DNA from: Rhodococcus sp. X156 | GTDB lineage: Bacteria > Actinomycetota > Actinomycetes > Mycobacteriales > Mycobacteriaceae | Reading direction: 5' to 3' | Length of the DNA: 64,000 nucleotides | Assembly: GCF_004006015.1 (NCBI RefSeq) | Contig: NZ_CP034766.1 | Span: 2,141,001-2,205,000 of the forward strand | In this document: positions 34,528-44,059 of the stretch, piece after piece | Numbering within the stretch: the first letter of the stretch is position 1 | Layout: the number at the start of each line of letters is the position of its first letter | Notes under the pieces: model-generated | Databases searched by the model: none | Seen by the model: only the letters and a program-made list of their open reading frames with translations | What the model was told of the DNA's origin: nothing | Program-made: the position numbers and the translations under genes

Positions 34528-37035
34528 ATGACAACTCCCGCTCCGGCCACCCTGACCGCCCGGATCCCCAGCTCGCCCGACGAGGACTCCCTGTTCGAGG
34601 CCTTCACCGAGTGGACCCAGGAGCGCGGGATCACCCTCTACCCCGCGCAGGAGGAGGCGGTGCTGGAGATCGTCTCCGGCTCGCACGTCGTCCTGGCCAC
34701 CCCCACCGGGTCGGGGAAGTCGATGGTGGCCATCGGCGCGCACTTCGCGGCGATGGCGGCCAAGAAGCGCACCTTCTACACCGCCCCCATCAAGGCGCTG
34801 GTGAGCGAGAAGTTCTTCGCCCTGTGCGAGGTGTTCGGCGCGGAGAACGTCGGCATGATGACCGGCGACGCCGCGGTGAACTCCAGCGCGCCGATCATCT
34901 GTGCCACCGCCGAGATCGTGGCCAACCTCGCGCTGCGCGAGGGCGCCGGGGCGGACATCGGCCAGGTGGTGATGGACGAGTTCCACTTCTACTCCGAGCC
35001 CGACCGCGGCTGGGCCTGGCAGGTGCCGCTCATCGAGCTGCCCGACGCGCAGTTCGTCCTCATGTCCGCGACCCTCGGCGACGTCAGCTTCTTCGTGGAC
35101 GACCTGCAGCGCCGCACCGGCCGGGAGGTGGCCGTGGTCAGCGGCACCGAGCGCCCGGTGCCGCTGATGTTCTCCTACGTCAACACCCCGCTGCAGGAGA
35201 CCATCGAGGAGCTCGTCGCCACCAACCAGGCGCCGGTCTACGTCGTGCACTTCACCCAGGCCTCCGCGCTGGAGCGGGCCCAGGCGCTCACCAGCGTCAA
35301 GCTGTGCACCAAGGCGGAGAAGGACGCCGTGGCCGAGATGATCGGTGGCTTCCGCTTCTCCACCGGCTTCGGCAAGACGCTCTCGCGGCTGGTGCGGATG
35401 GGCATCGGCGTGCACCACGCCGGGATGCTGCCCAAGTACCGCCGGCTGGTGGAGCGCCTGGCCCAGGCCGGCCTGCTCAAGGTCATCTGCGGCACCGACA
35501 CCCTCGGGGTGGGCATCAACGTGCCCATCCGCACCGTGCTGTTCACCGGTCTCACCAAGTACGACGGGGTGCGCACCCGGCACCTGCGGGCGCGGGAGTT
35601 CCACCAGATCGCCGGCCGGGCCGGGCGTGCGGGCTACGACACGCTGGGCACCGTGGTGGTGCAGGCCCCCGAGCACGACGTGGAGAACGCCCGGCTGGTG
35701 GCCAAGGCCGGCGACGACCCCAAGAAGCTCAAGCGGGTGCAGCGCAAGAAGGCGCCGGAGGGTTTCGTCTCCTGGGGCCGGCCCACCTTCGACCGCCTGG
35801 TGGCCGCCGACCCCGAGCAGCTCACCTCCCGGTTCTCGGTGAGCAACTCCATGCTGCTCAACGTGATCAGCCGTCCGGGCGACGCCTTCGCCGCGATGCG
35901 CCACCTCATCACCGACAACCACGAGAGCCCCGCCCAGCAGCGCAAGCACGCGCTGTCGGCCATCCGGCTCTACCGCAGCCTGCGCGACGCCGGCATCGTG
36001 CGGGTGCTGCCCGAGCCTGACGCACACGGCCGCACCGTGGCGCTGACGGTGGACCTGCAGCGCGACTTCGCGCTGAACCAGGCGCTGTCGCCGTTCGCGC
36101 TGGCGGTGCTGGAGCTGCTCGACCCGGCCTCGCCCACCTACGCCCTGGACGTGGTGTCGGTGATCGAGTCGACGCTGGACGACCCCCGCCAGGTGCTCAT
36201 GGCCCAGCAGCACGCCGCCCGTGGTGAGGCGGTGGCGGCGATGAAGGCCGAGGGCATCGAGTACGAGGAGCGGATGGAGCTGCTGGAGGAGGTCACCTGG
36301 CCCAAGCCACTGGCCGAGGAGCTGCTCTACCCGGCGTTCGAAACCTACCGACAGGGCCACCCGTGGGTGAGCGAGCTCAACCTGTCGCCCAAGTCGGTGG
36401 TGCGCGACATGGTGGAGCACTCCATGACCTTCACCGAGCTGGTCAGCCACTACAACCTGGGCCGCTCCGAGGGCCTGGTGCTGCGCTACCTGACCGACGC
36501 CTACCGGGCGCTGCGCCAGACGGTTCCCGAGGACGCCCGCACCGAGGAGCTCGCCGACCTCACCGAGTGGCTCGGCGAGCTGATCCGCGGGGTGGACTCC
36601 AGCCTGCTCGACGAGTGGGAGGCCCTGCAGAACCCGGAGAGCGTCCCGCACGAGCAGCCGCTGGACGACGCTCCCCGGTCGATCACCGCCAACACCCGCA
36701 GCTTCCGGGTGCTGGTGCGCAACGCCCTGTTCCGCCGCATCCAGCTGGCCGCGCGCGAGCAGTGGGACGCCCTGGACGACCTCGATCCGGACGTGGACTG
36801 GGCGGGCTCGCTGGAGGAGTACTTCGACGACCACGACGAGATCGGCACCGGCCCTGACGCCCGCGGCCCCCAGCTGTTCCAGGTGGAGCAGAATCCCGGC
36901 ACGTGGAAGGTGCGCCAGGTGCTGGCCGACCCCGCCGGCGACCACGACTGGGCGGTGCTGGCCGAGGTCGACCTGGCCGCCTCCGACGAGAAGGGAGAGG
37001 TCGCGCTCACCGTCACCGCTGTGCAGCGGATGTGA
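34528..37035 (+). CDS. Ski2-like DEAD/DEAH helicase (DUF3516 type)
   Basis: The protein has 835 residues. The N-terminal RecA domain has YPAQEEAVLEI, Walker A ATPTGSGKS (about 57-65), motif II DEFH (150-153) and motif III MSATLGD. The second RecA domain has FTTG-like GVHHAGMLPKYRR, CGTDTLGVGINVPIR and motif VI QIAGRAGRAGYD. A long helical C-terminal half follows, ending in VEQNPGTWKVRQVLADPAGDHDWAV. This matches the actinobacterial helicase family with a C-terminal DUF3516 region. It is related to, but probably not identical with, HelY. RNA remodelling or decay is the likely role. No Shine-Dalgarno precedes the ATG, so it may be leaderless. Confidence 0.88.
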   Translation: MTTPAPATLTARIPSSPDEDSLFEAFTEWTQERGITLYPAQEEAVLEIVSGSHVVLATPTGSGKSMVAIGAHFAAMAAKKRTFYTAPIKALVSEKFFALCEVFGAENVGMMTGDAAVNSSAPIICATAEIVANLALREGAGADIGQVVMDEFHFYSEPDRGWAWQVPLIELPDAQFVLMSATLGDVSFFVDDLQRRTGREVAVVSGTERPVPLMFSYVNTPLQETIEELVATNQAPVYVVHFTQASALERAQALTSVKLCTKAEKDAVAEMIGGFRFSTGFGKTLSRLVRMGIGVHHAGMLPKYRRLVERLAQAGLLKVICGTDTLGVGINVPIRTVLFTGLTKYDGVRTRHLRAREFHQIAGRAGRAGYDTLGTVVVQAPEHDVENARLVAKAGDDPKKLKRVQRKKAPEGFVSWGRPTFDRLVAADPEQLTSRFSVSNSMLLNVISRPGDAFAAMRHLITDNHESPAQQRKHALSAIRLYRSLRDAGIVRVLPEPDAHGRTVALTVDLQRDFALNQALSPFALAVLELLDPASPTYALDVVSVIESTLDDPRQVLMAQQHAARGEAVAAMKAEGIEYEERMELLEEVTWPKPLAEELLYPAFETYRQGHPWVSELNLSPKSVVRDMVEHSMTFTELVSHYNLGRSEGLVLRYLTDAYRALRQTVPEDARTEELADLTEWLGELIRGVDSSLLDEWEALQNPESVPHEQPLDDAPRSITANTRSFRVLVRNALFRRIQLAAREQWDALDDLDPDVDWAGSLEEYFDDHDEIGTGPDARGPQLFQVEQNPGTWKVRQVLADPAGDHDWAVLAEVDLAASDEKGEVALTVTAVQRM

Positions 37036-37044
37036 CGGCGGGCG

Positions 37045-37062
37045 CGACCCCTCCCAGGGTCG
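37045..37062. terminator. Hairpin between the Ski2-like helicase and NlpC/P60 genes
   Basis: CGACCC (37045-37050) pairs with GGGTCG (37057-37062) around a 6-nt loop. It starts 9 nt after the helicase stop and just before the tandem repeat. It would serve both convergent genes. Confidence 0.5.
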
Positions 37063-37066
37063 GGCT

Positions 37067-37123
37067 CTCGTGCTGAACCTAGATGCTCGTGCTGAAACTA
37101 GATGCTCGTGCCGAACCTAGATG
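37067..37123. repeat. Triplicated 19-bp element carrying stop codons in all six frames
   Basis: Three adjacent copies of CTCGTGCTGAACCTAGATG lie at 37067-37085, 37086-37104 and 37105-37123, each later copy with one change. Each contains CTAG (37079, 37098, 37117). Because 19 is not a multiple of 3, TAG falls in each of the three frames on both strands. The copy nearest the NlpC/P60 gene supplies its stop codon (37117-37119, minus strand). Confidence 0.9.
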
Positions 37124-38109
37124 CGGCGAGCGGTGTTGTACTCCAGGTACTGGATCGGCGTGTACTTCACGCCCTGGCCGGCGGTGGGGGCGTTGAGCAC
37201 GTTGCCCTTGCCGTCGTAGATGCCCACGTGCGAGACCGGGCTGTAGAAGAACACCAGGTCCCCGGCCTTGAGGTCGCCCTTGGCGACGTGGCTGCCCACC
37301 GTGGCCTGCTGCGCCGCCGTGCGCGGGATGTTGATCCCGATCTGCCGGAAGGCCCAGGAGGTCAGGCCGGAGCAGTCGAAGGTGCTCGGGCCGTTGGCGC
37401 CCCACACGTAGGGCGCACCCAGCTTGGTGGCCGCCACGGCCAGCGCCTTCTGCCCCGCCGAGGACGGTGCCGAGGTGGTGTGCGCGGCCGGCGCCACCGC
37501 GGCCGCGGCGTTGCCGATCACCCGGGTCGCTCCGGTCTTGGCGTTCCAGATGATCGACCCGCCCTGGAAGTCGCTGCGCTTGCCCTCGCTCACCTTGTAC
37601 TCGTCGGAGGTCGGGTAGCCCAGGGCGCCGGTCTCCCAGCCCATGCTCTTCCAGCGGTCCCGGATCGCGCCGTGCACCTCGTGCGCCCCCGTGGCGTGCG
37701 ACCAGTAGATGCTGCCGCCCTGGAAGTGGTTGAACGAGCCGGTGTGCTTGGCCGTGCCCCACTCGTCGTTCAGCGGAAAGCCCAGGAAGGACCCGCTGGC
37801 TCCCATGTTGTAGTAGTGCTCGCGGATGAGGCCCTTGACGCTGTGGGCGCCGGACTTGTCGCTCCAGTAGACAGCGCCACCGGCGAAGCCCTGGGCACGA
37901 CCGCCCGGCACCGCATGCTCGTCGTCCACACAGTGCCCGAGATAGGACTTGTTGCCCCCGGCGCCGTGCCAGGTGCTGCCGATCTCCCCGTAGGGCTGGC
38001 ACGCCGGAGCCGCCTGTGCCGCACCCTGCCCGATACCGACTCCAGCGACTGCGCCAGCGGCCACGGCAGCCAGCGTGATCATGTCTCGCAGGCGGTTCTT
38101 TACACCCAT
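37117..38109 (-). CDS. Secreted NlpC/P60 endopeptidase with LGFP repeats
   Basis: The protein has 330 residues. A Sec signal peptide (MGVKNRLRDM then a hydrophobic stretch, cleavage likely after AQA near residue 33) precedes three LGFP-type wall-binding repeats. Their cores are LGHC (57-60), LGFP (109-112) and LGYP (163-166). An Ala/Pro linker leads to the NlpC/P60 peptidase domain (about 218-330) with catalytic Cys246 (FDCSGL) and His294 (VSHVGIY). It should cut peptidoglycan stem peptides while anchored to the envelope polysaccharide. A minus-strand TACCGT -10 (38171-38166) gives a ~55-nt leader, and GGGGAA precedes the ATG. Divergent from the exporter gene. Confidence 0.93.
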   Translation of the reverse strand: MGVKNRLRDMITLAAVAAGAVAGVGIGQGAAQAAPACQPYGEIGSTWHGAGGNKSYLGHCVDDEHAVPGGRAQGFAGGAVYWSDKSGAHSVKGLIREHYYNMGASGSFLGFPLNDEWGTAKHTGSFNHFQGGSIYWSHATGAHEVHGAIRDRWKSMGWETGALGYPTSDEYKVSEGKRSDFQGGSIIWNAKTGATRVIGNAAAAVAPAAHTTSAPSSAGQKALAVAATKLGAPYVWGANGPSTFDCSGLTSWAFRQIGINIPRTAAQQATVGSHVAKGDLKAGDLVFFYSPVSHVGIYDGKGNVLNAPTAGQGVKYTPIQYLEYNTARRI

Positions 38110-38165
38110 GTCGTTCCCCAGTCACTCTTCGTCAGTGCGTGGCTACGCATCGTTTGGAGTACGTG

Positions 38166-38171
38166 ACGGTA
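38166..38171 (-). promoter_or_regulatory. NlpC/P60 gene promoter -10 element (TACCGT)
   Basis: Read on the minus strand it lies 56 bp upstream of the ATG. The implied leader is too short for a c-di-AMP (ydaO) riboswitch, which sometimes controls such genes. Confidence 0.45.
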
Positions 38172-38328
38172 ACGGATCGTGACCTCAGCCCAGGGGACCT
38201 TCGCCCGGTCAGCGGCCACGCCGCGGGGGCACTGCGGGACTCAGGCTTGCGCCCAGCCGCGGCCGGGTGTCACTATCCGCAGCGGGGTAGTTGGTTTCTG
38301 CACGTAATAGAAAAAGGACAGAGTGGGC

Positions 38329-39978
38329 ATGGGGCGAGCGACGCGAGGCCACTCCGGACCGACCGCACCTGTCGCCGCCCCCGGCGCCGCTCCAGGCATG
38401 ACTCACCGACAGGTGATGGAAGCCTTGTCGGGCTTGTTGCTTGCCATGTTCGTCACCGCGCTGGCATCCACAGTGGTGGCCAACGCGCTGCCCACCATCA
38501 TCCCTGACCTGCACGGCAGCGACGCCGCCTACAGCTGGGTGGTCACCTCCACGTTGCTGGCGATGACCGTCTCCACGCCGCTGTGGGGCAAGCTCGCCGA
38601 CCTGTTCTCCAAGAAGCTGCTGATGCAGCTTGCACTTGTGATATTCACCATCGCCTCGGTTGCGGCCGGCATGTCGGCGTCCACCGGGATGCTGCTCACC
38701 TGCCGGGCGTTCCAGGGCGTCGGGGCCGGCGGGGTCGCCGCGCTCACCCAGGTGGTGCTCGCCGCGATGGTGTCCCCGCGCGAGCGCGGTCGCTACAGCG
38801 GCTACCTCGGCGGGACGTACGCCCTGGCCACCGTGAGCGGGCCCCTGATCGGCGGCGTCCTGGTGGACACCAGCTGGCTCGGCTGGCGGTGGTGCTTCTA
38901 CGTGGTGATCCCCTTCGCCGTGGCCGGGATCGTGGTGCTGCAGCGCACCCTGGTGCTGCCCGTGCAGCGCCGGCCGGTGCGCATCGACTACCTCGGGGCC
39001 CTCCTCATCAGCGCGGGGGTCTCGGCGCTGCTGATCTGGGTGAGCCTGGCCGGCAAGCGCTTCGCGTGGGCCTCCCCCACCACGGCAGTGCTGGTCAGCG
39101 GCGGGGTGCTGCTGCTGGCGATCGCCGTGGTGGTGGAGACGCGGGTGGCCGAGCCGCTGCTGCCGCTGAACCGGCTGCGCGGACGCACCGTCGTGCTGGC
39201 CACCGTGGCCTCCACCCTGGTCGGGGTGGTGATGTTCGCCTGCACGGTCTTCCTCAGCCAGTACTTCCAGGTCAGCCAGGGCGTGTCGCCCACCAAGGCG
39301 GGGATGCTCACCCTGCCCTTCATCGGGGGCATGTTCGTCGCCTCCACGGTGGTGGGCCGGCTGGTCAGCGCCTTCGGCTACTGGAAGCGCTACCTCGTGC
39401 TCGGCGCGGTCCTGCTGGTCGCTGGTCTCGCCGCGATGGCCACCGTCCGCGAGGACACGTCCTACCTGGTCCTCGCCCTGGCGATGTGCAGCCTGGGCAC
39501 GGCGATGGGCCTGCTCATGCAGAACCTCATCCTGGCGGTGCAGAACACCGTGGACATGCGCGACATCGGTGCCGCCAGCTCCGGCGTGATGTTCTTCCGC
39601 ACCCTTGGCGGTGCGGCGGGCGTGTCGGCCCTCGGCGCCCTGCTGGCCACCCGCGCCGCCCACCACGCCCGGGGCACCGGTGCGCTGCAGCCAGGCGGCG
39701 GCGGTGCGCTGCCCGACGTGGCCGCGCTGCCCGAGGCGACCCGCGCGGTGGTGCAGTCGGCCTACGGCCACGGCACCGGGGACCTCTTCCTGGTGGCCAC
39801 CCCACTGGGGATCCTCACGCTGATCTGCATCCTGCTCATCCGGGAGGTGCCGCTGCGCAAGACCGTGGACGCCAGCCCCACCGGGCCCACCGCGGACGCC
39901 CCCGCCGCCGGGGCCGCACCGACCGCGGCGGCGCCGCCGGCCCTCGGTGCGCCTCCCGGTACCCTGTCTGGGGCATGA
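38329..39978 (+). CDS. MFS drug exporter, DHA2 family (14 helices)
   Basis: This 549-residue inner-membrane proton antiporter is of the DHA2 (QacA/EmrB-like) family. About 14 hydrophobic segments are visible. Motif C is seen in the YALATVSGPLIGGVLV helix and motif A as GKLADLFSKK. The first helix region ALSGLLLAMFVTALASTVVANALPTIIPDLHG is classic for DHA2. The C-terminal ~40 residues are an Ala/Pro-rich tail. The start is the ATG 10 nt after AAGGA; a GTG 6 bp upstream is an alternative. No regulator gene is adjacent. The stop overlaps the hrpA start (ATGA). The substrate is unknown. Confidence 0.88.
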   Translation: MGRATRGHSGPTAPVAAPGAAPGMTHRQVMEALSGLLLAMFVTALASTVVANALPTIIPDLHGSDAAYSWVVTSTLLAMTVSTPLWGKLADLFSKKLLMQLALVIFTIASVAAGMSASTGMLLTCRAFQGVGAGGVAALTQVVLAAMVSPRERGRYSGYLGGTYALATVSGPLIGGVLVDTSWLGWRWCFYVVIPFAVAGIVVLQRTLVLPVQRRPVRIDYLGALLISAGVSALLIWVSLAGKRFAWASPTTAVLVSGGVLLLAIAVVVETRVAEPLLPLNRLRGRTVVLATVASTLVGVVMFACTVFLSQYFQVSQGVSPTKAGMLTLPFIGGMFVASTVVGRLVSAFGYWKRYLVLGAVLLVAGLAAMATVREDTSYLVLALAMCSLGTAMGLLMQNLILAVQNTVDMRDIGAASSGVMFFRTLGGAAGVSALGALLATRAAHHARGTGALQPGGGGALPDVAALPEATRAVVQSAYGHGTGDLFLVATPLGILTLICILLIREVPLRKTVDASPTGPTADAPAAGAAPTAAAPPALGAPPGTLSGA

Positions 39979-42900
39979 CCTCCACCTCTCCCGCACCCCG
40001 CGCCACCCCGTCGGTGGCAGAGCTGCGCGCGCGCCTGCCCGAGCTGGCGCTGCGTGACCAGCGCCGGCTGCGCAGCCGGTTGGAGCGGGCCCGCAAGGGC
40101 AGGGACCCTGCCCGCGCGCTGGAGCAGGTGGCCCGCGAGGTCGACGCCGCCGAGCTGCGGGTGGCCGGGCGCCGGGCTGCGGTGCCGGCCATCACCTATC
40201 CCGAGCAGCTGCCGGTCAGCCAGCGCCGCGACGACATCGCCGAGGCCATCCGCGACCACCAGGTGGTGGTGGTGGCCGGGGAGACCGGGTCCGGCAAGAC
40301 CACCCAGCTGCCCAAGATCTGCCTGGAGCTGGGTCGCGGCGTGCTGGGCACCATCGGGCACACCCAGCCCCGGCGCATCGCCGCCCGCACCGTGGCCGAG
40401 CGGATCGCCGAGGAGCTGGACACCGAGCTCGGTGGCGCCGTGGGCTACACCGTCCGCTTCCACGACCAGGCCGGCGACACCACCCTGGTCAAGCTGATGA
40501 CCGACGGGATCCTGCTCGCCGAGATCCAGCGCGACCCGCTGCTGCAGCGCTACGACACCCTCATCATCGACGAGGCGCACGAGCGCAGCCTGAACATCGA
40601 CTTCATCCTGGGCTACCTCAAGGAGCTGCTGCCGCGCCGGCGCGACCTCAAGGTCATCATCACCTCGGCCACCATCGACCCGCAGCGCTTCGCCGAGCAC
40701 TTCGCCACCGACGCAGGGCCGGCGCCGATCATCGAGGTCAGCGGACGCACCTTCCCGGTGGAGGTGCGCTACCGGCCGCTGACGGTGGAGGTGGGCGAGC
40801 AGAGCATCGACCGCGACCCGGTGGACGCGGTGTGCGAGGCGGTGGAGGAGCTGGGCGAGGCCGGTGACGGCGACGTGCTGGTGTTCCTCTCCGGCGAGCG
40901 GGAGATCCGCGACACCGCCGACGCGCTGCGCGAGCGCAACCTGCGCGGCACCGAGATCCTGCCGCTGTACGCCCGGCTCACCGCCGCCGAGCAGCACCGG
41001 GTGTTCACTCCCCCGGCCCCGGGCACCCGCCGCCGGGTGGTGCTGGCCACCAACGTCGCCGAGACCTCGCTGACCGTGCCCGGCATCCGGTACGTGGTCG
41101 ACCCGGGCACCGCCCGCATCTCCCGCTACAGCGTGCGCACCAAGGTGCAGCGCCTGCCCATCGAGCCGATCAGCCAGGCCTCGGCCAACCAGCGGGCCGG
41201 CCGCTGCGGCCGGGTGGCCGACGGCATCTGCATCCGGCTGTACTCCGAGGAGGACTTCCAGTCCCGCCCGGAGTTCACCGACCCGGAGATCCTGCGCACC
41301 AACCTCGCGTCGGTGATCCTGCAGATGAGCGCCCTGGGCCTCGGCGACATCGCCGCGTTCCCGTTCGTGGAGCCACCGGACGCCCGCAGCATCCGCGACG
41401 GCGTGGCCCTGCTGGAGGAGCTGGGCGCGCTGCAGCCCGGTGAGCCCGACCCCCGCAAGCGACTCACCGCCTCCGGCCGCGAGCTGGCGCAGCTGCCGGT
41501 GGACCCGCGGATGGCCCGCATGCTCTCCCAGGCCCACCGCAACGGCTGCCTGGCCGAGGCGCTGGTGATCGTGGCGGCGCTGTCGATCCAGGACCCCCGG
41601 GAGCGCCCCACCGAGCACCAGCAGGCGGCGGATGAGCGCCACGCCCGCTTCGCCGACCCCACCTCGGACTTCCTGGCCTTCCTCAACCTGTGGAACCACC
41701 TGCGCGAGCAGCGCACCGAGCTGAGCAGCAACCAGTTCCGCCGGCAGTGCAAGGCCGACTTCCTGCACTACCTGCGCATCCGGGAGTGGCAGGACCTGCA
41801 CGGGCAGCTGCGCTCCATCACCAAGCAGCTGGGGTGGACGCCCAACACCTCCCCGGCCGCCCCCAACGCGGTGCACCAGGCGCTGCTGGCCGGCCTGCTC
41901 AGCCACGTCGGGCTCAAGGAGGGCGAGAAGCGCGAGTACCTCGGAGCCCGAGGGGCCCACTTCGCGGTGTGGCCGGGCTCCGCGCTGGCCCGCAAGCCCC
42001 CGCGCTGGGTGATGGTGGGCGAGCTGGTGGAGACCAGCCGGCTGTGGGGACGCACCGCCGCACGCATCGAGCCGGAGTGGGCCGAGGAGCTGGCCCCACA
42101 CCTGGTCAAGCGCACCTACTCCGAGCCGCACTGGTCCATCAAGCGGCAGTCGGTGATGGCCTACGAGCGGGTCACCCTCTACGGCATCCCCCTGGTGGCC
42201 CAGCGCCCGGTGCAGTACGGGCGCATCGACCCGGAGGTCTCCCGCGAGCTGTTCATCCGGCACGCCCTGGTGCAGGGCGAGTGGCGCACCCAGCACCGGT
42301 TCTTCCACGCCAACCGCGAGCTGCTCGAGGACGTCGCCGAGCTGGAGAGTCGAGCACGGCGGCGCGACATCGTCGTCGACGACGAGACGCTGTTCGAGTT
42401 CTACGACGCCCGGGTGGGCAAGGAGGTGGTCTCCGCCCGCCACTTCGACACCTGGTGGAAGAAGGCGCGCCGGGAGGACCCCGAGCTGCTGACGTTCACC
42501 CCCGAGGTGGTCACCAACCCGGCGGCGGCACCGGTGCTGGAGGGCGAGTACCCCGACGCCTGGCGGCAGGGCGAGATCCTGCTGCCGCTGAGCTACTCCT
42601 TCGAGCCGGGCGGCAACGCCGACGGGGTCACCGTGCAGGTGCCGCTGCCGCTGCTCAACCAGGTGCGCCCGCTGGGCTTCGACTGGCTGGTGGCCGGCAT
42701 GCGCCACGAGCTGGTGACCGCGCTGATCAAGACCTTGCCCAAGCAGCTGCGCCGCAACGTGGTGCCGGCGCCGGACTACGCCACCGCCGTGCTGGACCGG
42801 GTCAAGCCGCGCAGCGCTCCCCTCACCGATGCCGTGGCCGACGCCCTGTGGTCGCTCAGCGGCACGGAGATCCCGCCCAGCGCCTTCGACCTGGACGCCC

Positions 42901-43895
42901 TGCCCGACCACCTGCGGATGACCTTCCGGGTGGTGGACACCGCCGGCGCCACGCTGGCCGAGGGCAAGGACCTGGAGGCGCTGCGCCGCCGGTTGCAGCC
43001 CAACGTGCGCACCGCGGTCAGCCAGGCGGTCTCCGGCGTGGAGCGCTCCGGGCTCACCGCCTGGAGCATCGGCGAGCTCCCGCGCAGCGTGGCGCACGCC
43101 GTGGGCGGACAGACCGTGCGCGGCTACCCCGCCCTGGTGGACACCGGCGACGCCGTGGCGGTGCAGGTGCTGCCCAGCGCCGCCGAGCAGCGCCGCGCCA
43201 TGGCCGCCGGTCTGCGCCGCATGCTGCTGCTGGCGGTGCCCAGCCCCAGCAAGTCGGTGGTGGCGCGACTGAGCAACGCCGACCGGCTCGCGCTGAGCCA
43301 GAACCCGCACGGCAGCGTCGCCGCGCTGCTCGCCGACTGCACCGCCGCCGCGGTGGACGCGCTCGTGGCCGAGGCCGGTGGCCCGGTGTGGAGCGAAGCC
43401 GGCTTCGCCGCGCTGCGGGACCGGGTGCGCGGCGAGCTGTCCGAGCGGGTGTTCGCCGTGCTCACCGCGGTGCGCCCGGTGCTGGCCGCCGCCCAGCAGC
43501 TGCGCCTTACCCTGGCCGGCGCCCGGGGCGAGCCCGCCGAGGACGTGGCGCAGCAGCTGGCCGACCTGGTGCACGCCGGGTTCGTCACCGAGGTGGGCCA
43601 GCGACGCCTGCCCGACCTGGCGCGCTACCTCACCGCGGCGCAGCGCCGGCTGGAGTCGCTGCCCGGCAGCGCCAACCGCGACCGCGACGCCATGGTGGTG
43701 CTCAACCGGGTGCGCACCGAGCACGCCCAGCTGCTGGCGTCGCTGTCGCCGGACCGCCACGACGACCCCGACGTCGCCGAGCTGCGCTGGATGATCGAGG
43801 AGCTGCGGGTCAGCCTGTTCGCGCAGACCCTGCGCACCGCCTACCCGATCTCGGAGAAGCGCATCTACAAGGCCATGGACGCCCTCCCCGCCTGA
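39975..43895 (+). CDS. hrpA: ATP-dependent DEAH-box RNA helicase HrpA
   Basis: The protein has 1306 residues, the usual HrpA length. Walker A GETGSGKT is near residue 102 and DEAH near 199. The SATID motif, NVAETSLTVPGIRYVVD and QRAGRCGRVADG (motif VI) follow. Then come the winged-helix/ratchet region, the OB-fold segment and a long C-terminal DUF3418 region (VQVPLPLLNQVRPLGFDWLV). HrpA resolves stalled ribosomes and structured mRNA in E. coli. The ATG overlaps the exporter stop by ATGA. A TACCCT hexamer 9 nt upstream could also give an internal leaderless promoter. Confidence 0.95.
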   Translation: MTSTSPAPRATPSVAELRARLPELALRDQRRLRSRLERARKGRDPARALEQVAREVDAAELRVAGRRAAVPAITYPEQLPVSQRRDDIAEAIRDHQVVVVAGETGSGKTTQLPKICLELGRGVLGTIGHTQPRRIAARTVAERIAEELDTELGGAVGYTVRFHDQAGDTTLVKLMTDGILLAEIQRDPLLQRYDTLIIDEAHERSLNIDFILGYLKELLPRRRDLKVIITSATIDPQRFAEHFATDAGPAPIIEVSGRTFPVEVRYRPLTVEVGEQSIDRDPVDAVCEAVEELGEAGDGDVLVFLSGEREIRDTADALRERNLRGTEILPLYARLTAAEQHRVFTPPAPGTRRRVVLATNVAETSLTVPGIRYVVDPGTARISRYSVRTKVQRLPIEPISQASANQRAGRCGRVADGICIRLYSEEDFQSRPEFTDPEILRTNLASVILQMSALGLGDIAAFPFVEPPDARSIRDGVALLEELGALQPGEPDPRKRLTASGRELAQLPVDPRMARMLSQAHRNGCLAEALVIVAALSIQDPRERPTEHQQAADERHARFADPTSDFLAFLNLWNHLREQRTELSSNQFRRQCKADFLHYLRIREWQDLHGQLRSITKQLGWTPNTSPAAPNAVHQALLAGLLSHVGLKEGEKREYLGARGAHFAVWPGSALARKPPRWVMVGELVETSRLWGRTAARIEPEWAEELAPHLVKRTYSEPHWSIKRQSVMAYERVTLYGIPLVAQRPVQYGRIDPEVSRELFIRHALVQGEWRTQHRFFHANRELLEDVAELESRARRRDIVVDDETLFEFYDARVGKEVVSARHFDTWWKKARREDPELLTFTPEVVTNPAAAPVLEGEYPDAWRQGEILLPLSYSFEPGGNADGVTVQVPLPLLNQVRPLGFDWLVAGMRHELVTALIKTLPKQLRRNVVPAPDYATAVLDRVKPRSAPLTDAVADALWSLSGTEIPPSAFDLDALPDHLRMTFRVVDTAGATLAEGKDLEALRRRLQPNVRTAVSQAVSGVERSGLTAWSIGELPRSVAHAVGGQTVRGYPALVDTGDAVAVQVLPSAAEQRRAMAAGLRRMLLLAVPSPSKSVVARLSNADRLALSQNPHGSVAALLADCTAAAVDALVAEAGGPVWSEAGFAALRDRVRGELSERVFAVLTAVRPVLAAAQQLRLTLAGARGEPAEDVAQQLADLVHAGFVTEVGQRRLPDLARYLTAAQRRLESLPGSANRDRDAMVVLNRVRTEHAQLLASLSPDRHDDPDVAELRWMIEELRVSLFAQTLRTAYPISEKRIYKAMDALPA

Positions 43896-44009
43896 TCCCG
43901 CTCCCGGGGCGTCTCCAGGTCCCTCCTCGACCTGGCAGGGGCGGAGAAGGTGCGACAAGACCTGAACGCCCACCGGGGTCGGCACGGCGCCGAGCAACCC
44001 CGGAAACGA

Positions 44010-44044
44010 CTGATCGCCCCCGGCCGGTGGCCGAGGGCGATCAG
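44010..44044. terminator. Bidirectional terminator between hrpA and ctaF
   Basis: CTGATCGCCC (44010-44019) pairs with GGGCGATCAG (44035-44044), continuing with five inner pairs around a 3-nt loop and one C-A mismatch. It lies 15 bp beyond the ctaF stop on the minus strand. Confidence 0.75.
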
Positions 44045-44059
44045 TGGGGCACGTTGCTG

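Noticed and set aside
38110-38322. Possible c-di-AMP (ydaO) riboswitch before the NlpC/P60 gene
   Set aside because: The conserved ydaO sequence blocks are not recognisable, and the implied leader from the TACCGT -10 is only about 55 nt.
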